Part shown: piece by piece, positions 33,981 to 43,356 of the stretch | Layout of the letters: each line of letters starts with the position of its first letter | How positions within the stretch are numbered: the first letter of the stretch is position 1 | Assembly: GCA_963678675.1 (NCBI GenBank) | Contig: OY783195.1 | Location: 9,739,277-9,803,276 of the forward strand | Reading direction: 5' to 3' | Length of the DNA: 64,000 bases | Origin: Xiphydria camelus | Lineage: Eukaryota > Arthropoda > Insecta > Hymenoptera > Xiphydriidae | The notes under the pieces: generated by a model | What the model saw: the letters and a program-made list of their open reading frames with translations, nothing else | Databases searched by the model: none | What the model was told of the DNA's origin: nothing | Made by a program: the position numbers and the translations under genes

Positions 33981-34443
33981 CAGCTGATTATCTCAGCGGG
34001 AAATCATTTTAGAGAAAAACGTTTAATATAAAACTTTTAGGATTTTTCCCTGGCTACCCAATGGTCATATTGGATCTGACATTGACAATGACCTTCTAAG
34101 TAAAATTGATTTTTCTCAATCCGAACCTCTATTTTATATACCGGAAATGAAAAGAGCGGGAAATTTCACGTTCAAATATGTCCTTGACCATTATTTCCAT
34201 GTGACCTTTATGGTCAGCGGAGGTCAAATTGAGGTCAAGTACTGTTCGGCTTCGTACCATGAAATCTATGGGCCCTATACAAATTCTTTTTGATAGTAGG
34301 ATTTAGGATTTTTTAGTGGCTGTACAATGGTGATATTGTATTTGACCTTGACCGTGACCTTCATTTGGACTCTCTTACATCTGACATAATATTCCAAATC
34401 AGTTACACGAAAAATCCCTTAGTGCCAACCAAATTTAATCGAG

Positions 34444-34748
34444 GTAATAATCATCACTAGCAAATTCAAAGGCGAAGACGTCCTCATTGACGCATACCTA
34501 TGATTTCCAACGATTTAACATTCGAATTCAAGCGGCTCCAGTTCCCTTTGCGTCTTGCTTTTGCTATTACCATCAACAAAGCACAAGGTCAATCGTTGAC
34601 TATTGCTGGCTTAAATTTGGAAAATTCATGTTTTTCACACGGCCAATTGTATGTGGCTTGCTCCAGAGTTGGCACACCGAAAAATTTACACGTTTTTACT
34701 CCAAATAAGAAAATAAAAAACATTGTCTATCCGCTGGCCTTAAGATAA
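34444..34748 (+). pseudogene. Helitron Rep/helicase (PIF1-like) C-terminal fragment
   Basis: ITSKFKGEDVLI precedes a one-base shift near 34490. Then MISNDLTFEFKRLQFPLRLA leads to the SF1 helicase motif V region FAITINKAQGQSLTIAGLNL and motif VI GQLYVACSRVGTPKNLHVF, with TAA at 34746-34748. Only the last ~95 residues remain of a protein normally over 1,300 residues. The rolling-circle Rep domain is absent, so the element depended on another copy. Confidence 0.93.
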
Positions 34749-36991
34749 ATTAATAAAAGAAATATACTTTCCAATTTAAATTAAATACATGTGTTTTTTT
34801 AGCGTAGCATGGCTCCCTACCTATGAGTACAGATATCTGCTAAAAATTCATTAAATGACGACCAAAATCAATCCACAATCTACCCGTGCGAAGCCGGGAC
34901 GGGCTGCTAGTAACTGAATAAAAATTGAGTAACACGTTAGAATGTAGAATATAATATATCGAACGTATAATGTGAAAAATATCATAATTAAATTTTTTTG
35001 AAATTAAAGGAAAAATATAACAAAATGATTGACCATTATCAAACATGGCTCCCAATGTTTATATTTGTGCCAAACATTTTTGAAAAATTGGTTCATATAA
35101 TTAAAAATGTCGATCTTTACGAGAATTGTAAATACTTTTTTTTAACTTTTTTACTTCTATACGAAATTGACGCAGTACGCAAATGATGTACTATTTTTTT
35201 TGTTTCTTCTTCCAGATAGTGCACTTTAAGACGAATAATTTCACATAATATTTTTTTATTTTTGTGTCTTCTAAAGCAAAATTATAGTCAATCGAACCTT
35301 TGAGAATTATAAATATTGAAAAATTCATATTGCGAAAACTGATGCAGATAAAACTTTTAAAAAAGTACTGAATAAATACACCAGCCCAAGAAATATAATG
35401 AAAAGTCAGTGAGAAAATCGAATGGGGTCGGTGACAACGGTCGTCCGACGTGACGTGACAACCGGCGCGCCGTCCGATTTGGCCTGGAATGCCCTATATA
35501 TGTACGTGTACATCACGTATTCCTGAGGTAGGTATATTTCATGTGTAGCAATTATTAGATTATTACTTTTTACTCGATACCATATGCGTATTAATATAAT
35601 ACATACATCTTATGCAGTTTCTCTTGTAGTTATTTAACGAAATATTTCATCTTATATCAACCACGAATTTTTGAACAAACTTTGTATTCATCTTCGAGAT
35701 GTAATTAAAATATGATTTTTCCACGTTAAAAAATGAATTTCAATTAATTAATTTATAAAACTGGTTTTCAAAAATAAAATATTCTATAGAATTTAACTGA
35801 TAATAACGTGGCCTTAGAATAGTGTAATAATTTCCTAAGATTTTTTATAGAAACTTCAATCTAATACGAATATTTCAAGTACACGTTTTTTAAAAAGAAT
35901 TTATAGTTGTCATATATAGTAGGTATACCTATAAATACTTGAAAATTATCGAATTTAACAAAAATTAACTAATCGAAAAATCATATTTCGAAATTCGTGG
36001 GCAATACATTTCTGAAAAATTTGGAGCTTTGTTATCCTCGAATATACATATAACAATTCTTCAGCAAACTTACAGGTCATGAGGTCTAGGATATGTTGAC
36101 ATCAGCTGGAAGTTCCTACATATTCGTTATGTATTTTATTTCTACATATGTGTATAGGCATACAGAGGGTATGTTTATACATATACTGCAAAAGAGAGCG
36201 TAAGCTTTCCCTATTGACAATAGCGAATAAGAGGTCGCCGGAGTTTCTCTTTCATTGTTTTCATCTTTCCATGAACCGCCTGGCGTCTCAATAGCAAATA
36301 TTTATTACTTTCTGAACCTACATTCTGGTTCCTACTCTTATTTATGCCAAGGCCTTCCTCTAAGCGACAGCCCGTTCTGAAGCGCTAAGTGAACTCCTTC
36401 ATGGTGGCATTTGCATTTTTAACGACTGTGACGTTCGTTTAGCGTGGAATATTTCGAAGTCAAATTTTTCTAAAATTAAAGGTAGAATTTGAATAGTCAC
36501 GAGCCACATATACATTGAGTTCATATAGATAAGTCGAAGATTTTCCAACCTACCGAATTTTATCGTTGTCTATACAAATTTGACAAAAAATATTGTTACT
36601 ACAATTTGACATTCCATTTAAGAAATGTATACGTACATAATATATATAATCTATATGATATAATATAATAATAAATAAATAAATAAATAAAATAATATAT
36701 ATTATATATAAAATCTTTATTACATAATTTCTCACTTGTTAAAAACGTACATTAGGCGTTTTCACTATCAATATTTTCTTTAGCGAACTTTATATTTTAA
36801 AGGATTTAATACATATATTTTATTGCGATATATTACGATCATCGACGTTTTATTGTTAACGGATTTACAATTCTTTATCATATTCGTCTTTTAAAGTTTA
36901 GAGAAATACTGAAAAGTAATATAAATAACTCTTCCCTCCTTCGCGTCTTTATTGCAAGTAATGTAGCAGCTTATACATGGAAAGCAAATAA

Positions 36992-38182
36992 CACCGGTCA
37001 ACAGCAATTTTGAGTCTGGGTTCTGCATAGCTGATTTTTGTTCCTTGCACTTAAGTAAATACAGAAAAAATAGTTTTATCCGAAAAAGTTTGCTTTTGTA
37101 GCAATCAGAATGAAATTATACGAATTTAAAAAACTGATCCTCTATTTTCACATGTTCATTGCATGTAAAAATAAAACACTTTTGTTATGTATTGGAATCA
37201 CGTTTATTTACAAAAAAGAGAGATATAAAAGTTAGTAGTGCAAACTAGTAGTGCAACAGAATACATAGGAAAGTTTAGAAATTAATATTTCTCGTGCTTC
37301 TTATGTGATTGAGTATACTTTCTCGTATTAGAGACCACAAATATAATCTCCCATCATACTCTCATTATTTTGCCCCTGATAACGGCGTTCAAAATTCATC
37401 ACATCCTGATGAAAACGTTCACCTTGTTCTTCCGAAGAGGCACCCATGCTATCTTTAAATTGATTCAAGTGAGCATGTAGCACATGCACTTTAAGGGGCA
37501 TTCTGCAACCCGTGCGTTGAAAGTTACGAAGTATATTTAAGATGAGTCTTTTGTAATTATCTGCTCTGTTGTTTCCGAGAAAACCCTAGACCACAGCTTT
37601 AAAGCTGTTCCAGGAATTTCTTTCACAAGTATTGAGTAGCCGTGGAAATTCGTCACTGACCATTATTTTTATTTATTTTTGGTCCGACGAAAATACCAGC
37701 TTTAATTTTGGCTTCGGATAACTTAGGAAAAAAATTTATTAAATATTTAAAGGCTTCAGAATCTTTACGAAGGGCCTTTACGAATTGTTTCATAAGACCC
37801 AATTTTATATATAATGAAGGAATTAATATATTATGTTTAGGCTCCCCACGCAATTGGTTCCCACTTGATATTACGCTTTTCTACAGGACCTTATAAACCT
37901 AAAATAACGTATTATAAAATACGTTGTATCGCTACAAGTATACATGCCCTGACATGCACACTGACCACATAAGTAAAATGACGCTTTCTTCTCGCTCATC
38001 CCCACTCTTACTTCCCGAAACATGTATCTCTTTATATAATCATATACGGATTGATCATTGTGAAAGGCAAAAAAGCAAACTTTTTCAAAAATAAATGAAT
38101 GATTTTATTATTTTTCGACATAGAGAAACAGAAAATTGTTATAAAAATCAAGGCTCAGAAAAAAACTTTTTTTTGACCGGTG
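36992..38182 (-). mobile_element. TAA-flanked transposon of uncertain superfamily
   Basis: TIRs start CACCGGTCAA on both ends, and TAA occurs on each side (36989-36991 and 38183-38185). Repeat R copies B and C carry the uninterrupted site (GGAAAGCAAATAATGGGCC read in the same orientation), so the boundaries are supported by an empty allele. Inside is a minus-strand remnant of an insect TE protein. The element is a shortened copy at 1,191 bp. Confidence 0.85.
37270..37900 (-). pseudogene. Fragment of a widespread uncharacterised insect TE protein
   Basis: The first segment (minus, 37853-37653) gives NILIPSLYIKLGLMKQFVKA and then PKLSEAKIKAGIFVGPKI. A second segment in another frame gives FLGNNRADNYKRLI, MPLKVHVLHAHLNQF and EEQGERFHQDVMNFERRYQG. 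I recall this block order (LHIKLGLMKQFVKAL, KAGIFDGPQI, NYxxLV, SDEQGERFHQD) from large uncharacterised proteins in aphids, ants and other invertebrates, thought to be transposases. At least two frameshifts and stops are present, and the N-terminal half is missing. Superfamily not asserted. Confidence 0.65.
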
Positions 38183-38649
38183 TAATGAGCCAATAATACC
38201 GGTGAGCCAAAAAGTACACGTTTATTTCACTCATGTAGTAGTAGTAGTACTTGGGTTCATATAGTTCATGCAAAATGTTATATGAATTCGTCAAAATCCT
38301 CATACTATATCGATAGGAAGTTAATGGCTTTAGTACATACGTCATACAAGGAGATGAAAATAGACAAGTGCTTTGCATGTGAGGCTTCGCTACTTTAAAC
38401 TTTACTGCATATGAGAAAATTACTCGCGTTACGTTATAGTTACTCGCAGGGTAACGAGCGCCGATGTTGTCCCGTTACACCGAGAGCATTTCGTGACTCC
38501 AAACACATCATGCTCGAAGGTGTCTTACCGGAAATGTTTGTTCTATAGCGTATATTTTCGTTGTCAATGGAAAGTTAGATATCCAATGGGTGAAAGAGAT
38601 TAGGGGATGCATATTATAATGAAGAAATGAAGCGAGATATTCATTATCA

Positions 38650-38760
38650 AATATCATTTTAAAACGTACTAACCAGTGATTAATCAATTTTCATGTTTTC
38701 ATTAGCCAAGGTAAATGCCGCTCTAGCCCACGAAAACATGAGAATTAATTGTTGCATACC
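38650..38760 (+). repeat. Partial extra copy of the repeat R self-complementary section
   Basis: CCAGTGATTAATCAATTTTC, ATGTTTTCATTAGCCAAGGT and ACATGAGAATTAATTGTT match 32650-32740 in the same orientation. It abuts the end of R copy A, so A's end is rearranged. Confidence 0.8.
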
Positions 38761-38769
38761 TTATAGTAT

Positions 38770-39350
38770 ACGTCTATGTATTAATAGTTGAATGATTGAA
38801 GGGGCAAATACATAAGTACGTTTTTGGTCCACCATTTGTTTTTATTCTATAAAGTTATTATATTCTAAAGAGATTCATTTCCCAGTCCCCTCATTAAAGT
38901 GGATTTCGAATTTTTGGTATTCATTTTTGAAGTTTAGGTCAGTGTAACATCAGCAATTCCTCCCTATACTCAACTCGACCGATTTAGTCGCCTAACAATA
39001 ATTACTTCGTCGTCGTCGCCGTCTAGGTGCAACGCATCCAACTGTTAATCAGAAAAGTGAAATTTTCAGTTACATGTGTGTGGCACCAAGATGGCGATCT
39101 CGATGAAATGATTTTATTGTTAGGCGACCAAATCGGTCGAACAGGACATAGGAAAGATTTGCTGACGTCGGACTGACCTGAAATTCAGAAACTAATACCA
39201 AAAATTTGAAATCTATTTTAATGGGGAGATAGGGATAATTCACTCTCACAATAATTGTACAAAATAAAAAACCGATGGAGGACCGAAAATTTACTTAGTT
39301 ATTTGCCGCATTCAATCAAATAGCCATTAATACATAAGCGTATGCTAAGG
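38770..39350. repeat. Two nested inverted repeats
   Basis: The outer arms are about 38770-38860 (AATAGTTGAATGATTGAAGG, CCACCATTTGTTTTTATTCT) and 39262-39350 (inverse). The inner pair at 38881-39232 begins CCCAGTCCCCTCATTAAAGT and includes GACCGATTTAGTCGCCTAAC with its inverse GTTAGGCGACCAAATCGGTC. This suggests one TIR element inserted in another. A third diverged outer arm lies at 17546-17620. Confidence 0.75.
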
Positions 39351-39369
39351 TTCACCCAGTATACCATGT

Positions 39370-39566
39370 CAAATTAGCTAAGGAGTTTTGGTATGTGAAC
39401 TGCACCGTTCATTCCATCCTGATTGGTTTCTTTCACTTTAGCAGAATGTCATAAAGTACAACGGCCTCTCAGCCGAATATAATAATTACTCGCTAATCGC
39501 TGGCATCAAAACCAGCCAGGGTGAAATGGATGATGAAAGCCACACACCAAAACTTCCTGTCTAATT
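39370..39566. mobile_element. TIR MITE, family 1 copy 1
   Basis: Begins AGCTAAGGAGTTTTGGTATG and ends with the inverse CACACACCAAAACTTCCTGT. Both arms carry a C(A/G)TTTCACCCTG(G/A)CTG-like block. A related element lies at 55250-55577. No coding content. Confidence 0.7.
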
Positions 39567-40655
39567 TTACATACTGTATATTATTAGTGCGAGGATGCAC
39601 ATATGCAAAATGGTTCATATTAGCTAAAGCTTATCTTATAAAACCACTCAGTTAAACCATAAGTTCAGGACGATTACGTAACTAGTGTCCCTTTATAGGA
39701 AGCTTTTCTTTTATAGATACTAGGGGTTTGGAGGTGACACGGTTTTGTGCACGCATTTATTCGAAAGCTGTTTTATATAGAGAGATTTCGATATTTTGTT
39801 TTGTAATTAGTTCAGGATTCTGATTCAATACCTGCAAAATGATTAAAAAAAATATTATTTCAGGGTAGCATTAAAACTACTTCGATTATACATTTGCTAA
39901 TTATATACTTAAATTAGAATAGAATGGGGTAAAAATAAGACAATTTGAACAAAAAAGAGACACTCATTATGATATTAATTTGAGAAAAAATGATGTTGTT
40001 TTACAGAAAATAAAATTCAATTCTTATAACAGACTCTTGCTGGGCGAATAAATGGTAAAACATTTAACGAGATATTACTTAAATTAAATTTACAAAGAGA
40101 AAAACATATTTCATATTTATCTATGCGTTATTTTTACCAGACTTCAACATAAATAGTTACCTGTTAATTTTTCCTATACAAGATCCATAAATCTTATAAC
40201 TAAAGTGATACTTGCAGTATGTGCTCGTATATAGACTTCCTCTCCTTGTGAGGCAATTGACCTCGTAAACGTAAACTATCCTAGGGGCTCATTACATCAC
40301 GCGGCGATCTCAGAGGTTTCTTGCTGGGTGTAGCAAACGAGTAGTCCTTGCATATTATGTCTTCTACTTGTTGACTAACAGCAATACTTGATAATATCGA
40401 TGGTGTTATTTTTTCGAGTAACGATATTAATGAAAAACTTCCTATTTTCTATCCTTCGAGCATTTATTTTAACAACTGAGGTTTAAAGATAATCGGTTGA
40501 TCGGACGGGAGAAGGTCAAACGTTTGACCTTTAATACTAACATCAAAGCTAAAGGTACCTAATATTATTGGAATATACTCACATAGTGTTATGACTTTCA
40601 ATATCTTTTCAGAAGCTGCATAACTAAAAATAAGTGAATTTCTAGGTAAAACATA
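39567..40655. other. Non-genic tract
   Basis: AT-rich with no recognised repeat or frame. Confidence 0.4.
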
Positions 40656-40771
40656 CACAGGGTGGGGCAGAATAACGAGCGATTTTTAAAAACCCGGGAA
40701 TCACGCCGTATCGTTAGGAGGTGGTAGTGCATCTATCGGCCATGTTTCCTGCATATTAGCATTTAGTAGCA

Positions 40772-41375
40772 ATGGAGCGGTGGACCTCTCAGCAGCGCGC
40801 GTACGCTGTGAAGGCGTTTTACCAAAATTGTGTAATTCTTACGTACGTGCGCGTCGTGCTTTTCGCAATCATTTCAACATCAATCACAATCGACCGGTGC
40901 CGTCTGCCTGTGCCATTAAAATGTGGGTTAGGAACTTTGAGGAGACTTCGTCAACGACAACAAAGGACCCTGGAAGGCCAAAATCAGTGCGCACTCCTGA
41001 GAATATCGAGCGCGTAAGAATATAGCAATTCCGATAGCACGAACGAAGCCCGCGTCGTTCAGCTGGCCGGCATAGCACTGCACTTGGGATTTCAAACCGA
41101 ACCGTCAGACGGATTTTACACGAGGACTTACATCTCCATCCATACAAAATCCAAATCGTACAGTCCCTTAAAGGAACCGATTATGTGAGCCAACAACGAT
41201 TCTGTGAAGAGTTTTTAGATTTAGGGCCGGTTTTACCAACAGGTATAAACGCGGTATAGCGCTATACTGAGAATACCCATAAGGCTTATTGCTGGTTATT
41301 CTCAGTATAGCGCTATACCGCGTTTATACCGTGTTGGTAAAACCGGCCCTTAATTAATCAAGATGAGGACATTGT
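40772..41375 (+). pseudogene. IS630/Tc1-type transposase remnant
   Basis: MERWTSQQRAYAVKAFYQNC starts in one frame. After an indel near 40835 the next frame reads NSYVRARRAFRNHFNINHNR and KMWVRNFEETSSTTTKDPGR, with a PGRPKSVRTPENIERVR linker. A third frame around 41085-41160 encodes an LGIS.RTVRRILHEDLHLHPYK helix-turn-helix and IQIVQSLKGTDY. The catalytic Asp blocks are missing. After the inserted MITE, NQDEDIVNHK and a stop at about 41375 could be the C-terminus. Related to, but not the same family as, the 20.7-kb element, judging by sequence and TIR. Confidence 0.8.
41224..41349. mobile_element. 126-bp palindromic MITE, Harbinger-like (copy 2)
   Basis: Same length as, and nearly identical to, 16277-16402. 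It begins GGGCCGGTTTTACCAACAGG and is flanked by TTA (41221-41223 and 41350-41352). It lies inside the transposase remnant, so it inserted after that element. Confidence 0.9.
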
Positions 41376-41507
41376 AAACCATAAATAATATATAATCATT
41401 AATGCTTGTTCATGTTCTTTAAAAAAATAATAAATTCATTTGTAAAAATTGATTTTCTTCTTCTTTACAGCCTTCTTAAAATCGCTCGTTATTCTGCCCC
41501 ACCCTTT

Positions 41508-42771
41508 ATTATGATGCTGGTCATTGTTGTGTCTTGGGATAGAAAATAAATATATTTTAAGAATATGCTATTACTTTACAAAAATCAGAGGATTACAAGA
41601 ATATTATTTAAATATTTTAAACATAACGTGAAAATAGAATTTTAATCCTATGAAAAAACGCCCACACTTCTTGTCCCGCTTATCTTGGAACACTTTTGTA
41701 AGAAAGTATAGATACCCAGGCGTACGCCCAACCTGATCTATCAATCCTTCGTCCGTTAGACGGAGGAACACCGTTTCCAATGCGACGGAACCAGAGAACC
41801 ATTTCTCAAACCAGAGTCTTACGACTGTGAATCGCCGAGTCATCGTCTCCATCCTAAACCAACGATCCAAGAAACGGGTGTCGCTTGCGGACAAATCTAA
41901 ATTCGTCCAATTTCAATTCCCCTCCAGAATCTACACTGACTCGTTATAATCGCTTGATTTGTCCGCTTGTACATTTAACGCATGACGTTGACGTTGCTAT
42001 TAATTAACCCCGTCTTACCCAGCACGGATGCCATTAATCTTCCTTATCTCTACAAACGCAGATAGGCAGAGCATCGGCGGGAAAAAGGTTTTGGCTGCCT
42101 CGCTAACGGGTTCTATGGTAATTTTCTTTTTCGGTGGGAAAAACGGCGGAACGACGGATTTTAGAAATTCAACGAAGAAACGAAGGGCGCCCATAGTCGA
42201 CGATCAGTCTGTATTTTATTTATATAAGCACGCTTTTCACGAAAGGGAAGGACGTTGTTAGAGTTTCCGAGATTGTCTCCCGTTCTCTTCCTCTCCTTCT
42301 CAGTTATTCATTCATTTTTTCTTTCGTATCTGCATTATTCGAGCAAGCTTCTCATCCCTTCTGTTATTTCACATCCTGTAGATGACGTATATAGTTTTTA
42401 ATTTCCGTCGGTGTTCCCTTCCAGTATAACTTCCGTCAAGTTCCATCAGAAATGAAGAATAATCAGAACATATATACAAATTATACTCTCGAAATGACCA
42501 AACAATCGATAAAATATTTGTATGACAAAGTTAGTTCTGTATCTTGTCGACGTTACGATCGAGTCTCTTCTTTGTGGAACTAAAGAGAACCTTCTAAATA
42601 AGAAGATATAGTAAAATCTGTCTATAGGAGCCTCTGTTCATAGGCATCGTCTCTCCTATTTTCTTATCCCAACTCTGATTCCTTACAGTGAAGAAAATAG
42701 AAGTAGAAACGTCTCACTGTAGACACACACTTCGATACGCATCTCTGGATGCAACCCTATCTATAGTGTGA
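41508..42771. other. Non-genic tract with a GC-richer block
   Basis: 41640-41900 is GC-richer than the flanks, with a 96-codon minus-strand frame lacking recognisable motifs. It could be an exon fragment or chance. Nothing identified elsewhere here. Confidence 0.4.
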
Positions 42772-43356
42772 ACTATTGGATCTGCGACATAGCAAATATG
42801 GTGTATACGATTTATGGAACTATAGACGGAGAATGTCATCGGCCGTGGTGGATAAGAGAGGTTAACTCTCTAAAGACGACGACTACATTTTCGTTACGTT
42901 TCAATCTGTTTACAATTACGATGGTGATTGGAGATTTTTGGCCCGGCGCTGGCTGTAACTTACTCGTTATGCTTAGTTTCCATATTTATGAAAAAAATCT
43001 TTTTTTCCTGATAAAACATCACTTTCATACGTTAACACTACCAAAAAATAATCTGATAATAACTTTTCTCCACAAATTTTATGCTGCGGAAAATTTAGTC
43101 CTTAGAGGGTTAAATAGAATCGGCAACTGTAATGATGAAACTCTGAAATTGAGGTACCTACTCTTGATTTTAATGAGCCCTAGAGTGAACTCGTAAAAAT
43201 CAGGTGTACCTACCTGATTGAAGAGTTTCATCATTGGCAATTACCAATCCTGCTTAACTTCTCTTACTCACGACGACCAATCAACGATGGAGCTCATCGT
43301 CTATAGTTTCACACAAAATCGTATACCATATTTGCCATGTCGTAGATCCAATGTTT
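42772..43356. repeat. Long inverted repeat (foldback), ~585 bp
   Basis: The left arm 42772-42872 (TTGGATCTGCGACATAGCAA, ATATGGTGTATACGATTTAT) pairs with 43250-43356. A further inner palindrome runs from about 43117 (ATCGGCAACTGTAATGATGA) to 43253. About 230 bp at 42873-43100 lacks a partner, probably an insertion in one arm. The 142-codon frame over it has no recognised motif. Confidence 0.75.

Larger units (their letters stand above)
33051..34910 (+). mobile_element. Helitron, truncated, with tandem array and helicase tail
   Basis: It starts TCTTCTATATATATAAAAAT followed by GTCTGTCTG repeats and ends with hairpin CCCGTGCGAAGCCGGGACGG plus GCTGCTAG. It sits between A (33050) and T (34911) as Helitrons do, with no target duplication. 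In repeat R copy B the flanks (AACGTTATTTGTGTAAG-like and CTGAATAAAAATTG) are continuous, which supports both boundaries. Contents: a six-unit ~128-bp array, nuclear-receptor-like motifs, and only the last ~95 residues of the Rep/helicase. Confidence 0.93.
26959..38640 (-). repeat. Repeat R, copy A (reverse), split by three insertions
   Basis: On the minus strand this copy matches B (56012-59858) over its whole length once three elements are removed: DIRS 27020-32181, Helitron 33051-34910 and the TAA-flanked element 36992-38182. Landmarks: GAAGTTCCTACATATTCGTT (36110), CCAAGGCCTTCCTCTAAGCG (36348), GGAATGCCCTATATATGTAC (35487). R encodes no recognisable protein. At its distal side (32190-32955) lies a self-complementary section. 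Confidence 0.85.
40656..41507 (+). mobile_element. IS630/Tc1-type element, internally deleted, carrying a MITE
   Basis: TIRs GGGTGGGGCAGAATAACGAG and the inverse at 41476-41505 are about 30 bp long. The interior begins with a transposase N-terminus, loses the DDE core, then has a Harbinger-like MITE (41224-41349) and a few C-terminal codons. Exact TA borders are ambiguous by a few bases. Confidence 0.85.

Noticed and set aside
41604..41894. 96-codon minus-strand frame as a gene exon
   Set aside because: Slightly GC-rich and open, but without motif, clear splice sites or a repeat partner. Left as an unassigned block.
42768..43196. 142-codon + strand open frame
   Set aside because: It runs across an inverted repeat and into its unpaired insert. 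The only conserved peptide (WICDIANMVY-like) simply reflects the other repeat arm.
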